From the NCBI GenBank assembly GCA_964406105.1, contig CAYOQK010000024.1, positions 1 to 64,000 on the forward strand: a stretch of DNA of 64,000 nt. The letters are read 5' to 3'. Every line of letters begins with the position of its first letter. Within the stretch, counting starts at the first letter, position 1. The stretch is from WGAB01 sp964406105. Lineage in GTDB: Bacteria; Hydrothermota; Hydrothermia; WGAB01. A program made the translations under genes and the position numbers. The notes below the pieces were generated by a model. That model made no database searches. It saw only the letters and a program-made list of their open reading frames with translations, and was not told where the DNA came from. Below are positions 59,691 through 64,000 of this stretch, one piece after another.

Positions 59691-61214
59691 ATGGTGTGGT
59701 TCTACCTGTCCAGTGGCCTCTTCTTAGGATGGTCCTTGGGGGCCAACGACGCCGCCAATGTCTTCGGTACCGCCGTGGCCACCCGGATGCTCCGTTTTAC
59801 CCTGGCGGCCTCAGTGGCCGCCTTCTTTGTGATCCTCGGGGCTGTGATCAGTGGCGCCGGCCCGGCCCACACCTACAGCAAACTCGGCGCCGTCAATGCC
59901 CTGGGTGGTTCCTTTACCGTGGCCTTAGCCGCCGCCCTCACTGTGGCTTGGATGACCAAAACAGGACTGCCGGTGTCCACCACCCAGGCTATCGTGGGCG
60001 CCATCGTGGGCTGGGACCTCTTCGTCGGCCTGCCCATTGACCGACCTACGCTGACCAAGATCTTGGCCACCTGGGTGGCCTCACCTGTACTCACCGCCCT
60101 GTTTGCTCTGCTGGGAGTGTACTTGGCCCGCGCCCTTATCTACCGCGTTCGCATCCACCTGTTGGACTTAGACCTCTACACGCGTATGGGGTTGCTCTTT
60201 ATCGCCGCCTTTGGCGCCTACAGCCTGGGAGCCAACAACATCGCCAACGTCATGGGGGTGTTTGTGGGATCCAACCCCTTCCGCGACATCACGGCCTTCG
60301 GCGTACTCCACCTCAGCCGCACCCAGGTGCTGTTCCTCATCGGGGGGATCGCCATTGCCGTCGGTATCCTTACTTACTCCCACCGGGTCATCCGCACCGT
60401 GGGCAACGAGATCCTCAAACTCTCCCCCTTGGACGCCTGGATCGTGGTGGCCGCCGAGTCCCTGGTGCTCTTCATCTTCGCCTCCAGAAGCCTCCAGCAC
60501 CTTCTGATGCAACTCCACCTGCCCACCCTTCCCTTGGTCCCGGTTTCCAGTTCCCAGGCCGTGGTGGGCGGGGTCATCGGCATCGGCCTGGCCAAGGGAG
60601 GGGGCAGAGCCCTCAACCTGGGGGTCATTCGTCGGATCGTTTGGGGATGGGTGATCACCCCTGTCACCGCAGGCCTGCTGTCCTTTTTTGGCCTGTTCTT
60701 CATGCAGAACGTGTTTCAGCAACAGGTGTATCGCCCGATGGTGTACACCGTGGATGCGGAGACCCTGGCGGAACTCCGGCGCTTGGGTATCCAAAGCCCC
60801 GTGCTGGACAGCCTCCGTGGGCACACCATCGTCGGGGCCCGCTCGTGGCAGCATCTTCTTAAGGAGGCCGGCCTCTCGGGCGACCAAATCCTTAAGGTGT
60901 TGGAGTACACCGAGGTGGACAGCTTGGTGATGGACTCGCTATTGGCTCAAGAGGCCCTGCCTCCCGATCTGTTTCCCCCTGCCTTCCTGCGTCCAGTAAA
61001 GGCCCTGCACGGCCAATTGTTCCTGCACCACTGGCAACTGGAACGGGCCCTGGCCCGCCTGAGCCCCGCTTGGCAATTCCGGCCTGCCACCTTGGAAAAC
61101 CAGGAGTACAACAAGGCCCTCAGGGCGCGGTACCAGATCCTGTTTGACACCTTCCAGGTGGACCGGGTGCGGGAGTTTCGTCGGCGATTCGTGCTGCGAT
61201 ACCCCCGGATGTAG
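59691..61214 (+). CDS. PiT-family inorganic phosphate transporter with soluble C-terminal extension
   Basis: A 507-aa transporter. The duplicated PiT signatures are LGANDAANVFGTAVATR near the start and LGANNIANVMGVFVGS in the middle; about ten membrane helices end near residue 345. A hydrophilic tail of about 160 residues follows (VDAETLAELRRLGIQ, LLKEAGLSGDQILKVLE, FRRRFVLRYPRM), which most small PiT proteins lack. Its role is unknown. It is co-transcribed with the PhoU-like gene. Confidence 0.93.
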   Translation: MVWFYLSSGLFLGWSLGANDAANVFGTAVATRMLRFTLAASVAAFFVILGAVISGAGPAHTYSKLGAVNALGGSFTVALAAALTVAWMTKTGLPVSTTQAIVGAIVGWDLFVGLPIDRPTLTKILATWVASPVLTALFALLGVYLARALIYRVRIHLLDLDLYTRMGLLFIAAFGAYSLGANNIANVMGVFVGSNPFRDITAFGVLHLSRTQVLFLIGGIAIAVGILTYSHRVIRTVGNEILKLSPLDAWIVVAAESLVLFIFASRSLQHLLMQLHLPTLPLVPVSSSQAVVGGVIGIGLAKGGGRALNLGVIRRIVWGWVITPVTAGLLSFFGLFFMQNVFQQQVYRPMVYTVDAETLAELRRLGIQSPVLDSLRGHTIVGARSWQHLLKEAGLSGDQILKVLEYTEVDSLVMDSLLAQEALPPDLFPPAFLRPVKALHGQLFLHHWQLERALARLSPAWQFRPATLENQEYNKALRARYQILFDTFQVDRVREFRRRFVLRYPRM

Positions 61215-61223
61215 CCCCATCGG

Positions 61224-61229
61224 TATAAT
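61224..61229 (+). promoter_or_regulatory. -10 box TATAAT, near-leaderless
   Basis: A perfect TATAAT, 9 nt before the ATG at 61239, with no ribosome-binding site in between. Confidence 0.55.
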
Positions 61230-61238
61230 TTCCCATCC

Positions 61239-62219
61239 ATGAAGAAACGCTTTGAGCGGGTGGTGTCTGAAAAGAACGCCCGAATGCGGCTGGACCAGTA
61301 TTTGGTGATCTCTGGCATCGGACTCACCCGGAGCCAGGTGGAGCACCTGATCAAAGAAGGGCAGGTGTGGGTCAATGGCGAACCCGCACCCAAGCCGGGG
61401 TACCGGGTAAAGGCCGGTGATCACATCGTGGCCGAGTTTGAGGTCCGCGATAAGTTGGAGATCGTGCCCCAGGAAATCCCGGTCCCCATCCTGTACGAGG
61501 ACGAGGATGTCGTCGTGATCAACAAACCCGCTGGCATGGTGGTCCATCCCGCCAAGGGCAACCTGGAGGGCACCCTGATCAATGCCCTCTTGGCACGATA
61601 CCCAGCCTTGCCCACCACCTCAGACAAAACCCGGCCGGGGGTGGTCCACCGGTTGGACAAGGAGACCTCTGGGGTGATGGTGGTGGCCAAGTCGGACCGG
61701 GCGGTGCGCAGTTTGGCCCGGCAAATGGCCGAAAAGGTGGCCCGACGGGAGTACCTGGCGGTGGTGTGGGGCGTGCTGGAACGCAACGAGGGCGTGATTG
61801 AGGCTCCCATTGGCCGGCATCCCATTGACCGGAAACGCATGGCGGTAACTCCCTTCGCCTCCAAACCGGCGATCACGGAGTATCGGGTGCTCCGACGGTT
61901 CGGCGAGCTGGCCACCGAGGTGCAGGTGTCCTTAAAAACAGGTCGCACCCACCAGATCCGCGTGCACTTTGAGTACTTAGGGCATCCGGTGGTGGGAGAC
62001 CCCACCTACGGGGGACGGGATCCTCGCAAGATCTTTCACCGGGTCCCCTCCCGATACCGGGAACAGGTCAAAGAGATCCTGGCCCTGCTTTCCCGCCAGG
62101 CCCTGCATGCCTGGCGGCTCAGGTTCCGACATCCTCGCGATGGCTCTTGGGTGGAACTTGAGGCTCCCCTCCCCGAGGACCTGCGGCGTTTACTTGACTA
62201 TCTTGGTCGGGTGACGTAA
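61239..62219 (+). CDS. RluD-like 23S rRNA pseudouridine synthase
   Basis: A 326-aa enzyme. An S4 RNA-binding domain (about 12-75: ARMRLDQYLVISGIGLTRSQVEHLI) precedes the RluA/RluD catalytic domain with VVHRLDKETSGVMVVAK (catalytic Asp in HRLDKET) and TGRTHQIRVHFEYLGHPVVGD. It modifies uridines in 23S rRNA helix 69 in known cases. The length is normal. Confidence 0.95.
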   Translation: MKKRFERVVSEKNARMRLDQYLVISGIGLTRSQVEHLIKEGQVWVNGEPAPKPGYRVKAGDHIVAEFEVRDKLEIVPQEIPVPILYEDEDVVVINKPAGMVVHPAKGNLEGTLINALLARYPALPTTSDKTRPGVVHRLDKETSGVMVVAKSDRAVRSLARQMAEKVARREYLAVVWGVLERNEGVIEAPIGRHPIDRKRMAVTPFASKPAITEYRVLRRFGELATEVQVSLKTGRTHQIRVHFEYLGHPVVGDPTYGGRDPRKIFHRVPSRYREQVKEILALLSRQALHAWRLRFRHPRDGSWVELEAPLPEDLRRLLDYLGRVT

Positions 62220-62246
62220 TTTATGGGCTGCCAAGTGCCGAAACTG

Positions 62247-62267
62247 CCCGATTTTTCGGGATTCTTT
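62247..62267 (+). terminator. Weak terminator-like hairpin
   Basis: CCCGA (62247-62251), loop TTTT, TCGGG (62256-62260), followed by ATTCTTT. The stem is only 5 bp, so termination may be partial. Confidence 0.35.
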
Positions 62268-62282
62268 GGGCCCCCAGGCCCC

Positions 62283-62312
62283 TTGACACCCTGTCGGACA
62301 CCAAGGTATAAT
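62283..62312 (+). promoter_or_regulatory. Strong promoter of the TPR-protein/clpC genes
   Basis: A perfect TTGACA (62283-62288), 18 nt, a perfect TATAAT (62307-62312). The ATG at 62329 follows after 16 nt. It is the best consensus promoter in the window. Confidence 0.8.
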
Positions 62313-62328
62313 TGGGACAGGTGAAAAA

Positions 62329-63018
62329 ATGGCACACTTAACGAAACAGGAACTGCGAAAGGATCCGATCCGCGACTTCCTGATGCGGATCCTGGGGTAC
62401 TTCACGGAAAAACCAGAGCGTGCGTACTGGGCGCTCGGGGCTCTGCTCGTGCTGGCGGTGATCGTTGCGTTCCAGGCCATGAACCGTCCGAAACCGAACC
62501 CCCAAACCCAGGTGGCGTATCTGCAGGCGGTCACCCTATTGGCCACAGGGGACACGACCAACGCTCTCCCCATCCTCCGCAATCTCGCGGAACAGCACCT
62601 CAACACCCCTGAGGGCAAGGCCGCTCTGTACTACCTGGGCACCCACTACCTCAACTTCGGTGATCGGGAAAAGGCGCGCACCTACCTGGAGCAGTTCGTG
62701 AATGCCAAACCCAAGGACCCCTATCTCAAGGGGTTTGCGCTGAGCAAACTGGGCGATATTGCCCTGGACGAGGGCGATCCCGCCCAGGCCCTCACCTACT
62801 ACCAAGAGGCCGAGAAACTGGTGGACTTCCAGTCTTTTCGCACGCTTCTGACCCTGAAGAAGGCCACAGCCTTGAAACTCCAAGGCCGCTACCAAGAGGC
62901 CCTGAGCCTACTGCAGGAGTACCGAAAGGCCCACTCCCGCAACCTGGGGGGCTTTGCCCGCTCCCTGCGGGAGATGGAACGGGAACTGCAGGGCCTCCTG
63001 TTGGCCCAAGGAGCCTAA
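62329..63018 (+). CDS. Membrane-anchored TPR protein (YfgM-like)
   Basis: A 229-aa protein. A cytoplasmic N-terminus is followed by one membrane helix (about 34-50: WALGALLVLAVIVAFQ) and then TPR units (LRNLAEQHLNTPEGKAALYYLG, YLKGFALSKLGDIALDEGD). The layout resembles YfgM/TPR_21 proteins, which assist export or periplasmic chaperones. It precedes clpC by 24 nt. Confidence 0.82.
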   Translation: MAHLTKQELRKDPIRDFLMRILGYFTEKPERAYWALGALLVLAVIVAFQAMNRPKPNPQTQVAYLQAVTLLATGDTTNALPILRNLAEQHLNTPEGKAALYYLGTHYLNFGDREKARTYLEQFVNAKPKDPYLKGFALSKLGDIALDEGDPAQALTYYQEAEKLVDFQSFRTLLTLKKATALKLQGRYQEALSLLQEYRKAHSRNLGGFARSLREMERELQGLLLAQGA

Positions 63019-63042
63019 ACCGCACGGAGGGAGGCGAGATCT

Positions 63043-64000
63043 GTGTACTTTAACGAACGCTTCACGGAGCGAGCCAAGCGGGTGCTGTTCTTGGCCCGCG
63101 AAGAGGCTCTCCGTTTGTCCCACAACTTCGTGGGCACCGAGCATATTCTCTTAGGGCTGGCCCGCATCGGCGAAGGTGTGGCCGCCAATGTCCTGTCCAA
63201 CCTGGGGTTGGATCTCAACGAACTCCGACAGGCGGTGGAGGAAATGGTGCCGCCCGGCAAGCACCGGGTGCCCCCCACCGACCTGCCGCTCAACCCCTCG
63301 GCCCGCCGGGCCCTCCACTTTGCGATGGAGGAATCCCGACGGCTGAACCACAACTACATCGGCACCGAACACCTGCTGCTGGGCCTGCTCCGAGAGCGCA
63401 AGGGCATGGCCGCCCAAATCCTGGCGGCCCTCGGCATGGACATTGATGTCATCATGGAAGAAACCCTGCGCGCCATCGGGGCCCGAGAGCCCGGTGAGCA
63501 GGGGTCCGGCCGGTCTAAAAAGAACGTACGCACCTTGGAGCGGTTCTCCACCGATCTCACCGCCCTGGCCCGCGAGGGCAAGCTGGATCCCGTGATCGGA
63601 CGCGAGAAGGAAATTGAACGGATGATTGAGATCCTCTCTCGCCGCAAAAAGAACAACCCCGTGCTCATCGGTGAACCAGGGGTGGGGAAAACCGCCATCG
63701 TGGAGGGGTTAGCCCAGCGGATCGTGGAGGGCAAGGTGCCCGAGGTGCTGATGGATAAGCGCATCCTGGCCCTGGACCTGGCAGCCATCGTCGCTGGTAC
63801 CAAGTACCGGGGCCAATTTGAAGAACGGCTGAAGGCCATTGTGAATGAGGCCGCTGAGGCTCCTGAGGTGATCCTCTTCATTGACGAGTTACACACTGTG
63901 GTGGGCGCAGGCGCCGCCGAGGGCGCCATTGACGCCTCAAATATCCTGAAACCCGCCCTGGCCCGGGGGCTGATCCGCGTGATCGGTGCCACCACCCTGG
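63043..64000 (+). CDS. clpC: ATP-dependent Clp protease ATP-binding subunit ClpC (partial, cut by window end)
   Basis: The first 319 codons. A GTG start follows GGAGGGAGG (63026-63034). The Clp N-domain repeats (YFNERFTERAKRVLFLAREEA; NHNYIGTEHLLLGLL) span about 1-150. The first AAA+ domain starts near DPVIGREKEIERMIEILSRR, with Walker A GEPGVGKTA and Walker B VILFIDELH. ClpC unfolds proteins for ClpP. The gene runs off the right edge. Confidence 0.96.
   Translation, partial: MYFNERFTERAKRVLFLAREEALRLSHNFVGTEHILLGLARIGEGVAANVLSNLGLDLNELRQAVEEMVPPGKHRVPPTDLPLNPSARRALHFAMEESRRLNHNYIGTEHLLLGLLRERKGMAAQILAALGMDIDVIMEETLRAIGAREPGEQGSGRSKKNVRTLERFSTDLTALAREGKLDPVIGREKEIERMIEILSRRKKNNPVLIGEPGVGKTAIVEGLAQRIVEGKVPEVLMDKRILALDLAAIVAGTKYRGQFEERLKAIVNEAAEAPEVILFIDELHTVVGAGAAEGAIDASNILKPALARGLIRVIGATTL

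Noticed and set aside
1..64000. Prophage, insertion sequence or other mobile element
   Set aside because: I saw no transposase, integrase, phage structural gene or terminal repeats; base composition looks even throughout.
1..64000. cas genes belonging to the CRISPR array
   Set aside because: None of the proteins to the right of the array resembles a Cas family; any cas operon must lie left of the window or elsewhere.

Overview
The window is about 64 kb of GC-rich, very densely coded bacterial DNA. It looks like a thermophilic, Gram-negative-type organism of the FCB or candidate-phylum kind (Bacteroidota/WOR-3/Hydrothermae-like). The reasons are a TonB-dependent receptor, two PorV/PorQ-like outer-membrane proteins, several secreted proteins ending in a T9SS-like C-terminal domain (YDATGRR...SGVYLLR type), LptF/G, UppP, a heptose-1-phosphate adenylyltransferase, and families frequent in thermophiles and archaea (RtcB, DUF763, cyclic-2,3-diphosphoglycerate-synthetase-like GTPase, adenosine-specific kinase, MTH1187). 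The taxonomic placement is inference. Many adjacent genes share a 4-nt ATGA overlap.

Layout. 1-444: the end of a CRISPR array (three repeats, probably transcribed leftwards) and its leader, which abuts a rightward promoter. 445-5992: two thiolase-fold proteins without catalytic residues, an SLC13/ArsB-type permease and a secreted protein. 5989-11404: HAD phosphatase (+), then a leftward operon rtcB, radical SAM, ROK kinase, ruvX, mltG. 11690-16262: a degenerate LexA-like protein, DUF763 and a secreted propeller/FG-GAP protein, all translationally coupled. 16289-21949: GNAT, thiamine-binding protein, ABC sugar importer (SBP plus two permeases, no ATPase) and a DOMON-like secreted protein, closed by a strong terminator. 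22009-26562: leftward operon from a cDPGS-like GTPase to UppP. 26629-29747: AsnB-like family protein, coaX and lptG.

29804-39422 is a leftward six-gene envelope operon: TonB-dependent receptor, PorV-like, NHL lipoprotein, secreted CTD protein, lipoprotein and a secreted OB-repeat protein. 39708-46742 is a complete fatty-acid beta-oxidation operon. 46761-50811 is a leftward cluster with a 208-aa membrane protein, a heme-copper-oxidase-like protein, a SUMF1-type lipoprotein and heme O synthase. 51126-53042 holds tRNA-Leu, accA and a PorV-like protein. 53130-56038 holds adenosine-specific kinase, an MltD-like LysM transglycosylase and a NYN protein. 56035-58905 is a heptose adenylyltransferase/ABC permease operon. 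59042-64000 holds DUF47, PiT, RluD, a TPR protein and the start of clpC.

Across the window, TATAAT-like -10 boxes lie only 6-10 nt before several start codons that lack a ribosome-binding site. This suggests that leaderless transcription is common here. The most novel-looking pieces are the non-cleavable LexA-like/DUF763 pair, the tandem pseudo-thiolases, the envelope operon and the oxidase-like cluster without subunit II.
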